Assembly: GCA_035693805.1 (NCBI GenBank)
Contig: DASSGA010000082.1
Location: 1 to 20,303, forward strand
Direction of reading: 5' to 3'
Length of the DNA stretch: 20,303 nt
From: Kaftiobacterium sp035693805
GTDB lineage: Bacteria > Sysuimicrobiota > Sysuimicrobiia > Sysuimicrobiales > Kaftiobacteriaceae
The notes under the pieces are model-generated. The model saw only the letters and a program-made list of their open reading frames with translations, had not been told where the DNA came from and did no database searches. Position numbers and translations under genes: made by a program. Position 1 is the stretch's first letter; the number at the start of each line of letters is the position of its first letter. This document shows positions 13,166-20,303 of the stretch, piece after piece.

Positions 13166-14190
13166 CCCGGACCCGCGCCGTCGTCTTCCACAGCCCCGAC
13201 GACCTCCGCCTCGAGACCGTCTCGCTCCCCGAGCACGGCGCCGGCGGTCTGCTCGTCCGTATCCGCGCCTGCGGTCTGTGTCCCGGCGAAGCGATGGACT
13301 GGTACATGGCGCGCAAGGCGCCGCTCGTCCTCGGCCACGAGCCGGTCGGCGACGTGATGGCCGCCGGCGGGGCGGTGGAGGGGTTCAAGCCGGGCGACCG
13401 CGTCTTCGTCCATCACCACGCCCCCTGCATGCGCTGCGCGCGATGCCGGCGCGGGGATTACGTGCACTGCGCCACCTGGCGGCGCTCGCGGCTCATCCCG
13501 GGTGGGATGAGCGAGTTCGCGGTCGTGCCGCCCGAGATCGTCGCCGGCGACACGCTGCTCGTCCCCCCGGAGATCTCCGATGAGGCGGCAACCTTCATCG
13601 AGCCGCTCGCCACTGTGGTGAAGTCGCTGCGCCGGAGCCGGATGCGTCCCGGCGACCGCGTGCTGGTCATCGGGCTCGGCGTGATGGGGATGCTGCACGT
13701 GATGTTGGCCGGCCGGCTCGGCGCCGGTCTGGTCCTCGGGGCCGACCGAGTCCCGGGGCGCCTGGCGCGAGCGCGCCAGGTCGGGGCCGATCACGTCATC
13801 GACGTCCGCAACATGCCGCTGGCCGACGCGGTCCGGGAGGCAACCGACGGGGACGGCGCGGACGTCGTGATCGTCGGCCCCGGGAGCCTGGAGGCGATCC
13901 AGGCCGGCTTCGAGGCCGCGGGCCCGGGCAGCACGCTCGTGCTATTCACCCCGACCGAGCCCGCGACGCGCTGGCCGCTGCCCGTGCACGACGCGTACTT
14001 CCGGGAGGTGAGCGTCGTGCCGTCGTACTCATGTGGCCCAGACGACACTCGAGAAGCGCTGCGTCACATCCGCGAAGGCCTGCCCGTTGAGTCGCTCGTC
14101 ACCCATCGCCTGCCGCTCGAGGACGCACTCGAGGGCTACCGCCTGGTCCGCGAGGCCACCGATGCGCTCAAGGTCGTGGTGCGGCCGTGA
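13156..14190 (+). CDS. Second zinc-dependent medium-chain dehydrogenase
   Basis: ATG 13156 lies inside the end of the preceding dehydrogenase gene (10-base overlap). The 344-residue protein has GHE (His61/Glu62), the structural-zinc cysteines 91, 94, 97 and 105, Glu149 and the Rossmann motif GLGVMG at 173-178. Where most relatives have CGxD it has 'ACGLCPGEA' (Cys39, Cys42), so the catalytic zinc and proton-relay surroundings differ from its neighbour. The two paralogs are too different to be a recent tandem duplication. They could act on successive steps of one polyol or sugar-acid pathway together with the downstream cupin, or form a heteromer. The substrate is unknown. Confidence 0.92.
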   Translation: MGVARTRAVVFHSPDDLRLETVSLPEHGAGGLLVRIRACGLCPGEAMDWYMARKAPLVLGHEPVGDVMAAGGAVEGFKPGDRVFVHHHAPCMRCARCRRGDYVHCATWRRSRLIPGGMSEFAVVPPEIVAGDTLLVPPEISDEAATFIEPLATVVKSLRRSRMRPGDRVLVIGLGVMGMLHVMLAGRLGAGLVLGADRVPGRLARARQVGADHVIDVRNMPLADAVREATDGDGADVVIVGPGSLEAIQAGFEAAGPGSTLVLFTPTEPATRWPLPVHDAYFREVSVVPSYSCGPDDTREALRHIREGLPVESLVTHRLPLEDALEGYRLVREATDALKVVVRP

Positions 14191-14708
14191 CGCATCAACC
14201 GGAGACGGGCAGCTGCGATCTCCCGGAGCCGGCGGTCGAGCGGTCGAGCCTCGTGCACCGGAAGTTCGACGGGACGGCGTTCACCTGGGATGGTGTACCG
14301 GCGCAGGTGTACAAGCGCGGGGACTCGGGCACCTCTGGGATGGGATGGCGTGAGGTCGTCCGCCACACGCTCGCGGGCGGGGAGGAGCTGGCCTTTCAGC
14401 TCCGCTACTTCGAGATCGGCCCGGGAGGGTTCAGCAGCCTGGAGAAGCACCAGCACGCGCACACCATCGTCGTCCTCCGGGGCCGGGGGCAGGTCGTCGC
14501 CGGGCGCGAGGTCTTCACCGTCGAGCCGTTCGACCTCGTCGTCATCCCGCCGGGGGCGCCGCACCAGTTCGTGAACGCGGGCGGGGAGCCGTTCGGCTTT
14601 CTGTGTCCGGTGGACGCCGACCGCGATCCGCCCCAGGCGCTCACGGAGGACGAGCTGGCGCGCCTGATGCAGGACCCCGACGTCCGCGCTGCGGTGCGCG
14701 TGGGCTGA
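14187..14708 (+). CDS. Cupin-domain protein
   Basis: GTG 14187 overlaps the previous stop (GTGA). The 173-residue protein has a single cupin barrel at about 65-150. Motif 1 reads 'EKHQHAHTIVVLRGRGQV' and motif 2 reads 'FDLVVIPPGAPHQFVN'. The two His of motif 1 and the His of motif 2 are present, but the usual metal-binding Glu of motif 1 is not at its normal place, so metal binding may be three-His only. Single-domain cupins include sugar isomerases, dioxygenases and sensors. Translational coupling to two dehydrogenases favours an enzyme or isomerase acting on the same metabolite. The exact role is unknown. Confidence 0.88.
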   Translation: MTHQPETGSCDLPEPAVERSSLVHRKFDGTAFTWDGVPAQVYKRGDSGTSGMGWREVVRHTLAGGEELAFQLRYFEIGPGGFSSLEKHQHAHTIVVLRGRGQVVAGREVFTVEPFDLVVIPPGAPHQFVNAGGEPFGFLCPVDADRDPPQALTEDELARLMQDPDVRAAVRVG

Positions 14709-14719
14709 CCGTTGATTTC

Positions 14720-14749
14720 TTGACACGCGTCATCAGGAATCCCTAGAAT
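14720..14749 (+). promoter_or_regulatory. Strong housekeeping promoter for the Fe-S carrier gene
   Basis: TTGACA (14720-14725) and TAGAAT (14744-14749) with an 18-base spacer give a perfect -35 and a five-of-six -10. Transcription should begin near 14756, only about 3 bases before ATG 14759, so the message would be almost leaderless. A GGAGGAG (14750-14756) lies between the -10 and the ATG and would then be mostly untranscribed. Confidence 0.68.
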
Positions 14750-14758
14750 GGAGGAGCC

Positions 14759-15160
14759 ATGATCACCATCACCGACGCCGCCACCGTCAAGCTCCGCGAG
14801 CTGATCAGCAGCCAGGAGCAGCCGGACCTCTACCTCCGCCTGTTCATCGCCCCCGGCGGGTGCGAAGGCTTTTCCTACGGCATGGCGTTCGACGCCGAGC
14901 GGCACGACGACGACGCGGTGATCGAGCGCGGCGGCGTGCGCGTTCTGGTGGACGCGACGAGCGGACCCTACGTGGCGGGCGCGCAGATCGACTACGTCAA
15001 GTCCCAGATGGGCGAGGGGTTCACCGTGCGCAACCCCAACGCGGTGGCGACATGCGGCTGCGGCCATTCCTTCCGCACCAAGCACGACGCCGGCCAGCCC
15101 CAGTCCTGTGATTGCGACACACCGGAGAGCCAGAAGGCCCCGGAGACCCAGCAGGCCTAG
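14759..15160 (+). CDS. A-type iron-sulfur carrier (IscA/ErpA/HesB family)
   Basis: This 133-residue protein has the HesB-like fold signature: 'MITITDAATVKLRELI', 'LFIAPGGCEGFSYGMAF', 'GVRVLVD', and 'NPNAVATCGCGHSF'. The three cluster cysteines Cys35, Cys99 and Cys101 have the usual C-x63-C-x-C spacing. A-type carriers pass [2Fe-2S] or [4Fe-4S] clusters to target proteins. The tail after residue 105 is longer than in IscA and adds a second Cys pair ('SCDCD', about 119-121), followed by a polar end, so it may hold extra metal or redox chemistry. It is followed by a NifU-like gene 5 bases on. The pair would draw on the cysteine made by the operon at the left of the window. Confidence 0.93.
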   Translation: MITITDAATVKLRELISSQEQPDLYLRLFIAPGGCEGFSYGMAFDAERHDDDAVIERGGVRVLVDATSGPYVAGAQIDYVKSQMGEGFTVRNPNAVATCGCGHSFRTKHDAGQPQSCDCDTPESQKAPETQQA

Positions 15161-15165
15161 GAGCG

Positions 15166-15432
15166 ATGACACAGATGAGCGAGCAGGTGCAAACCCAGAC
15201 CCCCGATCTTCGCCATCGCGTGGAGCACGTGCTGGAGACCATCCGGCCGTACATCCAGGGCGACGGCGGTGACCTCGAGCTCGTGGACATCATCAACGGC
15301 ATCGTGCAGATCCGCCTCGCCGGGGCGTGCGTCGGGTGCATGCACTCGATGATGACGCTGCAGGCCGGGGTGGAGCGCATGCTCAAGGAAGCGGTGCCCG
15401 AGATCAAGGGCGTCGAGGCGATGCCCTTCTAG
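15166..15432 (+). CDS. NifU-like C-terminal-domain Fe-S scaffold
   Basis: This 88-residue protein has the single NifU-C/Nfu domain: 'LETIRPYIQGDGGDLELVDI', then 'VQIRLAGACVGCMHSMMTLQAGVERMLKEAVPEI'. The C-x-x-C pair binds a [4Fe-4S] cluster between two subunits. ATG 15166 follows AGGAG closely (2 bases after GAGCG); ATG 15175 is an alternative with better spacing. It lies 5 bases after the A-type carrier stop and ends at a clear terminator, so the two genes form a two-gene Fe-S delivery unit. No IscS/SufS cysteine desulfurase is in this window. Confidence 0.94.
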   Translation: MTQMSEQVQTQTPDLRHRVEHVLETIRPYIQGDGGDLELVDIINGIVQIRLAGACVGCMHSMMTLQAGVERMLKEAVPEIKGVEAMPF

Positions 15433-15455
15433 CAGAACTGAACGCGGAGACGTGG

Positions 15456-15490
15456 AGGGCTCTCCGGGAAAACCCCGGAGGGCCCTTCTT
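15456..15490 (+). terminator. Intrinsic terminator after the Fe-S unit
   Basis: A 12-bp stem (one G-T wobble) runs GGGCTCTCCGGG then CCCGGAGGGCCC around an AAAAC loop, extends by a further A-T pair, and is followed by TTCTTGCTGT. It lies 24 bases after the NifU-like stop. This is the best-formed terminator in the window. Confidence 0.8.
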
Positions 15491-15518
15491 GCTGTACACT
15501 CATCTCGGGTGGTTGAGC

Positions 15519-16979
15519 ATGAGCACCCCGTGGACCCACATCCTCCGCAAGATCGACGACTACCGCTGGGAGATCCCGCAGTCCTACAAACCTGGGATGC
15601 GTGTGCCCGGGCTCGTCTACGCCGACGAGCGCATGCTGCGGCAGATCGCGCAGGAGCAGGCCCTCGACCAGGTGGCCAACGTGGCCACACTGCCGGGGAT
15701 CGTGGGCGCCTCGCTGGCGATGCCCGACATCCATTGGGGCTACGGGTTTCCGGTAGGCGGAGTGGCGGCGTTTGATCCCGACGACGGTATCATCAGTCCT
15801 GGAGGCGTAGGGTATGACGTCTCGTGCGGGGTCAGGGTCATCCGGACCAGCCTTGACGAGGGGGCGGTACGCCCTCACCTGCAGCGCCTCGTCGACGCAC
15901 TCTTTGCCGCTGTCCCGTCGGGTGTCGGCGCGACCGGCCGTTTGAAGCTGGACACCCGCGCGATCGATGCTGTGCTCCGGGGCGGCGCACGGTGGGCCGT
16001 CGAGCAGGGTTATGGATGGAACGAGGACCTCGCCGCGATCGAGGGAGGGGGCGCTCTGCCGCGGGCGGATCCCGATGAGGTAAGCCAGCAGGCGAAGCAG
16101 CGCGGCCGCGGGCAGATCGGGACGCTCGGGTCGGGGAATCACTTCCTCGAGATCCAGGTCCTCGACGAAGTGTACGACGTCACTGCCGCACGGGCGATGG
16201 GGCTGGAGGAACCGGGCCAGGTCGTGGTGTTTGTCCACTGCGGCTCGCGCGGGCTCGGCCATCAGGTCTGTACGGATTACCTCCGCGTCGCGGAGCGCTC
16301 TGCGCGTGCCCACGGGATCGATCTGGTCGACCGTCAACTGGCCTGCATGCCCTTCACGTCCGACGAAGGGCGGCGGTACTTCGCGGCGATGAGCGCCGCG
16401 GCGAACTTTGCCTGGGCCAACCGTCAGCTGATCATGCACTGGCTCCGCGAGGCGTTCAGCAACGTGTTCCGCCAGAGCGCTGAAACCCTCGGGATGGCGC
16501 TGGTGTACGACGTCTCTCACAACATCGCGAAGATCGAGCGCTACATCGTCGACGGCGTGGAGCGGGAACTGGTCGTCCACCGCAAGGGCGCCACGCGGGC
16601 CTTCCCGCCCGGGCATCTCGACGTCCCCGAGCGCTACCGCGCCATCGGGCAGCCCGTGCTCATCCCCGGCGACATGGGCCGCTACTCCTTCATCGCCGTC
16701 GGCACCGAGCAGGCGATGCGCGAGTCCTTCGGCTCCACCTGCCACGGGGCCGGACGGGTGATGGGCCGCAAGCAGGCCGTGCGCACGCTGGCCGGGCGGG
16801 ACATCGCGGAGGAGCTGCGCCGGAAGGGCATCCTCGTGCGCGCCCAGAACCGCGAGCTGCTGGCCGAGGAAGCCCCGCAGGCCTACAAGGACGTCGCCGA
16901 CGTCGTCGGAGTGTGCCACGCCGCGGGGATCAGCCGGCGCGTCGCCCGCACGCGGCCCATCGGCGTTGTGAAAGGATAA
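15519..16979 (+). CDS. rtcB: RtcB RNA ligase
   Basis: This 486-residue protein is a full RtcB. The manganese-site and catalytic motifs are present: 'GYDVSCGVR' (Asp100, Cys103), 'GSGNHFLEI' (His208), 'VHCGSRGLGH' (His240), 'YDVSHN' (His334) and 'TCHGAGR' (His409, the residue that takes GMP in characterised members). RtcB joins RNA 3'-phosphate or 2',3'-cyclic phosphate ends to 5'-OH ends using GTP, in tRNA splicing and in RNA repair. The start is ATG 15519, after the terminator; in-frame codons further upstream overlap the NifU-like gene and the terminator. The ribosome-binding site (GGTGG) is weak. No RtcA, archease or RtcR gene is adjacent, so induction by the sigma-54 type system is not evident. 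Confidence 0.96.
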   Translation: MSTPWTHILRKIDDYRWEIPQSYKPGMRVPGLVYADERMLRQIAQEQALDQVANVATLPGIVGASLAMPDIHWGYGFPVGGVAAFDPDDGIISPGGVGYDVSCGVRVIRTSLDEGAVRPHLQRLVDALFAAVPSGVGATGRLKLDTRAIDAVLRGGARWAVEQGYGWNEDLAAIEGGGALPRADPDEVSQQAKQRGRGQIGTLGSGNHFLEIQVLDEVYDVTAARAMGLEEPGQVVVFVHCGSRGLGHQVCTDYLRVAERSARAHGIDLVDRQLACMPFTSDEGRRYFAAMSAAANFAWANRQLIMHWLREAFSNVFRQSAETLGMALVYDVSHNIAKIERYIVDGVERELVVHRKGATRAFPPGHLDVPERYRAIGQPVLIPGDMGRYSFIAVGTEQAMRESFGSTCHGAGRVMGRKQAVRTLAGRDIAEELRRKGILVRAQNRELLAEEAPQAYKDVADVVGVCHAAGISRRVARTRPIGVVKG

Positions 16980-17018
16980 GCGGCCCCCGCGGGGAACCGC
17001 AGACAGGGAGGCCGTGCA

Positions 17019-17960
17019 GTGCCGGAGCGCATCGCCGCACCCTCAGAGTTCCCCCTCAAGGGCATCTGGTACTACGACCCGTACACCCCGGCGGAGGTCC
17101 ACGCCCACCGCTCGGGGCCGGTGGTCGTCCGCGCGCGGACCAGGTTCCAGGACGTCGTCATCCAGCACCTGGAACACCTCGGCCGCTGCCTCATCGTCGA
17201 CGGGAGGATCCAGTCCGCCGAGGTGGACGAGTACGTCTACCACGAGCTGCTGGTGCACCCCGCGATGGTGGCGCATCCCGATCCGGTTCGGGTGCTGATC
17301 TGCGGTGGCGGAGAAGGCGCTCCGCTGCGCGAGGTTCTCCGCCACCCGTCGGTGGACGCCGTGGTCATGGTCGACCTCGACGCCGAGCTTATCGCCCTCT
17401 GCCGCGAGCACCTCGGACCCTGGCACCGGGGCGCCTTCGACGATCCGCGGGTGCGTCTCGTCTACGCCGACGCGCGCACCTTCGTCGAGCAGACGGCGGA
17501 GACGTTTGACGTCGTCATCGCCGACCTCACCGATCCCACCGAAAGCGCCCCGAGCAAGCTCCTCTACACCGAGGAGTTCTACCGGGCGGTGGCGCGCGTG
17601 CTCGATCCGGGCGGGGTGTTCGTCACGCAGGCCATCGGCCTGCACTACGATGCGGGCGACCGCCTGCACGCGATGGTCCATCGCACGGTGCGCCGCGTGT
17701 TCGCTGACGTGCGATCGTACGGTGACTACATCCTCTCCTTCGACTACCCGTGGGCATTCGTCGGTGGCGCGCCGCGGCCGGTCTGGGACGCGCTGACGCG
17801 TGAGGAAGTCGACCGCCGCCTGCGCGACCGGCAGATCGAGCTGCGCTTCTACGATGGAGAGACGCATCTGCGGGCGGTGTCGCTGCCCAAACCGCTGCGG
17901 GCGCTCATCGCGGAGGAGGGCGCGGTCATCACGGACGAGGAACCGCTCACCCTTCCGTAG
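17019..17960 (+). CDS. Polyamine aminopropyltransferase, thermospermine-synthase (ACL5)-like
   Basis: The GTG start is preceded by GGGAGG (17006-17011). The 313-residue protein has the spermidine/spermine synthase fold: 'DEYVYHELLVHP' (70-81), decarboxylated-SAM loop GGGEG (96-100), 'VVMVDLDAELIALC' (115-128), and the catalytic Asp169 in 'DLTDP'. Where SpeE usually reads D-S-T-D-P-x-G-P-A, this protein reads 'DLTDPTESAPSKLLYTEEFY', then 'GGVFVTQA' and later 'SFDYPWAFV'. I associate those blocks with plant and bacterial ACL5/thermospermine-synthase-type enzymes. They would make thermospermine or another long polyamine from spermidine, or act on agmatine, as in thermophiles. Product specificity cannot be read with certainty. 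No speA, speD or speB gene is adjacent. Confidence 0.9.
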   Translation: MPERIAAPSEFPLKGIWYYDPYTPAEVHAHRSGPVVVRARTRFQDVVIQHLEHLGRCLIVDGRIQSAEVDEYVYHELLVHPAMVAHPDPVRVLICGGGEGAPLREVLRHPSVDAVVMVDLDAELIALCREHLGPWHRGAFDDPRVRLVYADARTFVEQTAETFDVVIADLTDPTESAPSKLLYTEEFYRAVARVLDPGGVFVTQAIGLHYDAGDRLHAMVHRTVRRVFADVRSYGDYILSFDYPWAFVGGAPRPVWDALTREEVDRRLRDRQIELRFYDGETHLRAVSLPKPLRALIAEEGAVITDEEPLTLP

Positions 17961-17979
17961 CGGGTGGAAGGAGGGACCC

Positions 17980-19122
17980 GTGCAGATCGAGCTGTCGGAG
18001 GAGCAGGTCCTGCTGCACCGGACGGTGCGGGAGTTCGCCGCAACGGAGCTGCGGCCGAACGGGCGACGATGGGATCGAGAGGGGACATTCCCCCACGAGG
18101 TCGTCCCGAAACTGGCGGCCCTCGGCCTGCTGGGCTTGAGCGTTCCCCAGGCCTACGGGGGAGCAGGCCTCGGGGCACTTGGCGCGGCGCTGGCCGTCGA
18201 GGCCGTCTCGTGGGGCGATGGGTCGATGGGGTTGACCGTGGCCTCGCACAACTCCCTCTGCACCGGGCACATCCTGCACGCGGCGAGCGCCGATCAGAAG
18301 CAGCGCTACCTGCCGCGTCTGGCGAGCGGCGAGGCCCTCGGCGGGTGGTGTCTGACCGAGCCCTCGGCTGGCAGCGACGCGGCGGCGATCGCGACCCGCG
18401 CCCAGCGCCGCGGCAGCGTGTACGTCATGAACGGAAGCAAGGTCTTCGTCACGCAGGGCAGCGTGGCCGGCGTCTACGTCGTCATGGCGGTCACCGACCC
18501 CGCCGCCGGCCGGCGCGGCATCTCCGCTTTCATCGTCGAGCATGACACGCCGGGGCTGCGCGTCGGCAAGAAAGAAGACAAGCTCGGCCTGCGCGCGAGC
18601 GACACCGCCGAGGTCATCTTCGAGGATTGCGAGGTCCCCGCGGGCAACCTCATCGGCGCCGAGGGCGAGGGTTATGCGCAGGCGATGAAGACTCTCGAAC
18701 GCGGTCGCATCGGGATCGGGGCGATGGCGATCGGCCTGGGCCGCGCCGCCCTGGACGCCAGCATCGCCTACGCCTCCCAGCGCAAGGCCTTCGGCCGGAC
18801 GCTGGCCGAGCAGCAGGCGATCCAGTTCATGATCGCGGACATGGCCCTGGAGTTGGACGCGGGCTGGCTCCTCGTCCTGCGCGCGGCCCAGCTGGCCGAT
18901 CTCGGCGAACCGTTCCGGCGAGAGGCGTCGATGGCGAAGCTCTACAGCAGCGAGGCGGCCTCCCGCGCCGCGAACAAGGCGGTGCAGATCCACGGCGGGT
19001 ATGGGTACATCAAGGACTACCACGTTGAGCGTTACCTCCGCGACGTCAAGCTGACCGAGATCGGCGAGGGAACGTCGGAGATCCAACGAATTATCATTGC
19101 CAAATCCCTGCTGGAAGCGTAA
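17980..19122 (+). CDS. Acyl-CoA dehydrogenase
   Basis: The GTG 17980 start follows AAGGAGGG (17968-17975) closely. An in-frame stretch upstream lies inside the aminopropyltransferase gene and is not homologous. The 380-residue protein is a standard acyl-CoA dehydrogenase: 'LSEEQVLLHRTVREFA', FAD/substrate segment 'GGWCLTEPSAGSDAA', 'NGSKVFVTQG', and C-terminal 'QIHGGYGYIKDYHVERYLRD'. The last block carries the catalytic Glu363 ('GEGTSEIQR'), in the short/medium-chain position. It oxidises an acyl-CoA to the 2-enoyl-CoA and passes electrons to ETF. Chain length or branched-chain preference is not clear. It lies 19 bases after the previous gene with no terminator, so the two are probably one transcript. 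Confidence 0.95.
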   Translation: MQIELSEEQVLLHRTVREFAATELRPNGRRWDREGTFPHEVVPKLAALGLLGLSVPQAYGGAGLGALGAALAVEAVSWGDGSMGLTVASHNSLCTGHILHAASADQKQRYLPRLASGEALGGWCLTEPSAGSDAAAIATRAQRRGSVYVMNGSKVFVTQGSVAGVYVVMAVTDPAAGRRGISAFIVEHDTPGLRVGKKEDKLGLRASDTAEVIFEDCEVPAGNLIGAEGEGYAQAMKTLERGRIGIGAMAIGLGRAALDASIAYASQRKAFGRTLAEQQAIQFMIADMALELDAGWLLVLRAAQLADLGEPFRREASMAKLYSSEAASRAANKAVQIHGGYGYIKDYHVERYLRDVKLTEIGEGTSEIQRIIIAKSLLEA

Positions 19123-19155
19123 TCTTGTCGTCCAACGCCGGTCCCGGGGTGAGGG

Positions 19156-20303
19156 GTGCACGCGTTCCTGTCACGTCTGGAACAGGGGGTCCTGCTCGCC
19201 GACGGCGCCATGGGCACGCAGCTGTACGCCCGGGGCGTCCCGTTCGACCAGTGCTTTGACGAGCTGAACCTCACCGCCCCCGAGCTCGTCCGGGGCATCC
19301 ACCTCGATTACCTGGAAAGCGGCGCCGAGCTCATCGAGACCAACACCTTCGGCGCCAACCGCTTCAAGCTTACCGGCCACGGTCTGGCCGACCGGCTCGA
19401 GGAGATCAACCGGGCCGGCGCACGCGTCGCCCGCGAGGCGGTCGACGTCACCGGTCGCGCGGTCTTCGTCGCGGGCTCGATGGGCCCCATCGGCCGCCCG
19501 ATGGCCCCCCTCGGGGCCCTGACGCCCGAAGAGGTCCGCGAGACGTTCGCCGAGCAAGCCGGGGCGCTCGCGGCCGGGGGCGTCGACGTGCTCATCCTCG
19601 AGACGTTCACCGACCTCGCCGAGCTGGTCGAGGCGGTGCGCGGGGTCCGCTCCGTTGCATCCCTCCCGCTGATCGCCCAGATGACCTTCACGCAGGAAGG
19701 GAAGACATTGCTCGGCCACGGCCCGCGCGAGATCGTCGAGGCGCTCGAGCGCCTGGGGGTCGAGGTCGTCGGCGCGAACTGCAGCGTGGGCAGTCAGGGC
19801 ATCCTCGAGGTCATGGCGCAGATGGCCGCCGCATCGCGCACGGTGCGCCTCTCCGCGATGCCCAACGCCGGCTTTCCCTCATACGTGGGCGGGCGCTACA
19901 TCTACGTCTCCACCCCGGAGTACATGGCCGGCCACGCGCTGCGGCTGGCGGCCCTCGGGGTCCGTGTCATCGGTGGCTGTTGCGGGACCACCCCCGAGCA
20001 CATCGCGGAGATCCGGGATCTGCTGCGGGAGACGGCAGGCTCAGCGGTGGTGGGCTCCGCGGGCGATGTCAAGGAGTCCGCGAAGCCATCCGCGTGGGCG
20101 CTCAGCGCAACCGTCGTCGAACCTGAGCCGGCCGCCATCCGTCCGCCGGCGCCGAGCAGCCTCGGCCAGAAGCTGGGGCGCTCGTTCGTCGTCACCGTCG
20201 AGATCAATCCGCCCAAGGGCGTCCACGATCGGCGCGAGATCGATGCCTGCCGCCGCCTGCGGGAGGCGGGGGTGGATGCCATCGACGTCGCCGACAACCC
20301 GAT
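19156..20303 (+). CDS. Homocysteine S-methyltransferase/methylenetetrahydrofolate reductase fusion, 3' end cut
   Basis: The frame opens after an in-frame stop at 19150 and its first start is GTG 19156, with GGTGAGG upstream. It stays open to the window edge (382 full codons). Residues 1 to about 290 are a homocysteine methyltransferase (MetH-N/BHMT fold): 'LLADGAMGTQLYARG', 'GAELIETNTFGANRFKL', and zinc ligands Cys209 ('GANCS') and Cys275/Cys276 ('GGCCGTTPEH'). After a Pro/Ala-rich linker (about 292-333), a methylenetetrahydrofolate reductase domain begins ('RSFVVTVEINPPKG', 'EAGVDAIDVADNP'). This is the YitJ-like architecture, which makes methyl-tetrahydrofolate and methylates homocysteine. 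The cobalamin domains of MetH are not in the visible part. It links the folate pool to the trans-sulfuration genes at the other end of the window. Confidence 0.94.
   Translation, partial: MHAFLSRLEQGVLLADGAMGTQLYARGVPFDQCFDELNLTAPELVRGIHLDYLESGAELIETNTFGANRFKLTGHGLADRLEEINRAGARVAREAVDVTGRAVFVAGSMGPIGRPMAPLGALTPEEVRETFAEQAGALAAGGVDVLILETFTDLAELVEAVRGVRSVASLPLIAQMTFTQEGKTLLGHGPREIVEALERLGVEVVGANCSVGSQGILEVMAQMAAASRTVRLSAMPNAGFPSYVGGRYIYVSTPEYMAGHALRLAALGVRVIGGCCGTTPEHIAEIRDLLRETAGSAVVGSAGDVKESAKPSAWALSATVVEPEPAAIRPPAPSSLGQKLGRSFVVTVEINPPKGVHDRREIDACRRLREAGVDAIDVADNP

Noticed and set aside
12059..14190. Recent tandem duplication of the two dehydrogenase genes
   Set aside because: They share only family-level motifs and differ at the catalytic-zinc loop, so the divergence is old.
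15327..15518. Upstream in-frame extension of RtcB
   Set aside because: It overlaps the NifU-like coding sequence and spans the terminator at 15456-15490; RtcB homology begins at ATG 15519.
16992..17018. GGGAAC before the aminopropyltransferase gene as a third ECF promoter
   Set aside because: No GTT occurs 16-19 bases downstream.
17800..17979. Upstream in-frame extension of the acyl-CoA dehydrogenase
   Set aside because: It lies within the aminopropyltransferase gene, and GTG 17980 has its own AAGGAGGG just upstream.

Overview
The window is about two-thirds G+C by eye, packed with short-gap or overlapping genes, and uses GTG starts often. It reads as a chromosomal segment of a high-GC, free-living bacterium. 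Several genes resemble actinobacterial ones: a CysO/CysM/Mec/MoeZ-type sulfur relay and a SigR/RsrA-type redox sigma pair. Others (stand-alone LytTR protein, fused homocysteine methyltransferase/MTHFR, ACL5-like aminopropyltransferase) would suit a deep-branching, perhaps thermophilic or soil lineage. Taxonomy cannot be fixed from this sequence alone. No rRNA, tRNA, CRISPR array, insertion sequence or phage gene was seen.

Layout. (1) 1-5290 is a tight sulfur amino-acid operon: a trans-sulfuration PLP enzyme (5' end cut); a fusion of a CysO/MoaD ubiquitin-like sulfur carrier to a cystathionine beta-synthase with CBS domains; an SbnI/SerK-like putative free-serine kinase; a fusion of an O-phosphoserine-type cysteine synthase (CysM-like) to a JAMM/Mec peptidase; and an Rrf2 regulator with three candidate Fe-S cysteines. 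A hairpin at 5329-5354 follows. (2) 5368-6273 holds a SigR-like ECF sigma factor and RsrA-like zinc anti-sigma factor behind a near-perfect SigR-type promoter. (3) 6361-7351 encodes a NarL-type response regulator and a stand-alone LytTR protein. (4) 7455-8015 is a secreted protein of unknown function behind a second ECF-like promoter. (5) 8097-9925 on the minus strand encodes a CBS-pair protein and an adrenodoxin-reductase-like ferredoxin-NADP reductase. (6) 10076-10735 is another exported unknown. (7) 10856-14708 runs from a MoeZ-type E1/rhodanese enzyme into two zinc-dependent dehydrogenases and a cupin. (8) 14759-15432 encodes an A-type Fe-S carrier and a NifU-like scaffold, ended by a good terminator. 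(9) 15519-20303 encodes RtcB, an ACL5-like aminopropyltransferase, an acyl-CoA dehydrogenase, and the 5' part of a homocysteine methyltransferase/MTHFR fusion.

How they may work together (inference): the kinase would supply O-phosphoserine, MoeZ would charge the CysO domain as a thiocarboxylate, the CysM domain would add the sulfur to the serine backbone, and the fused JAMM domain would release cysteine. The CGL/CBS pair and the homocysteine methyltransferase connect this to methionine. The Rrf2 protein, the SigR/RsrA pair and the Fe-S carriers are the natural controls and consumers of cysteine and thiol state. The unusual part is that the carrier and the peptidase, separate proteins in Mycobacterium, are each fused to a PLP enzyme, with the carrier's essential Gly-Gly buried inside the chain.
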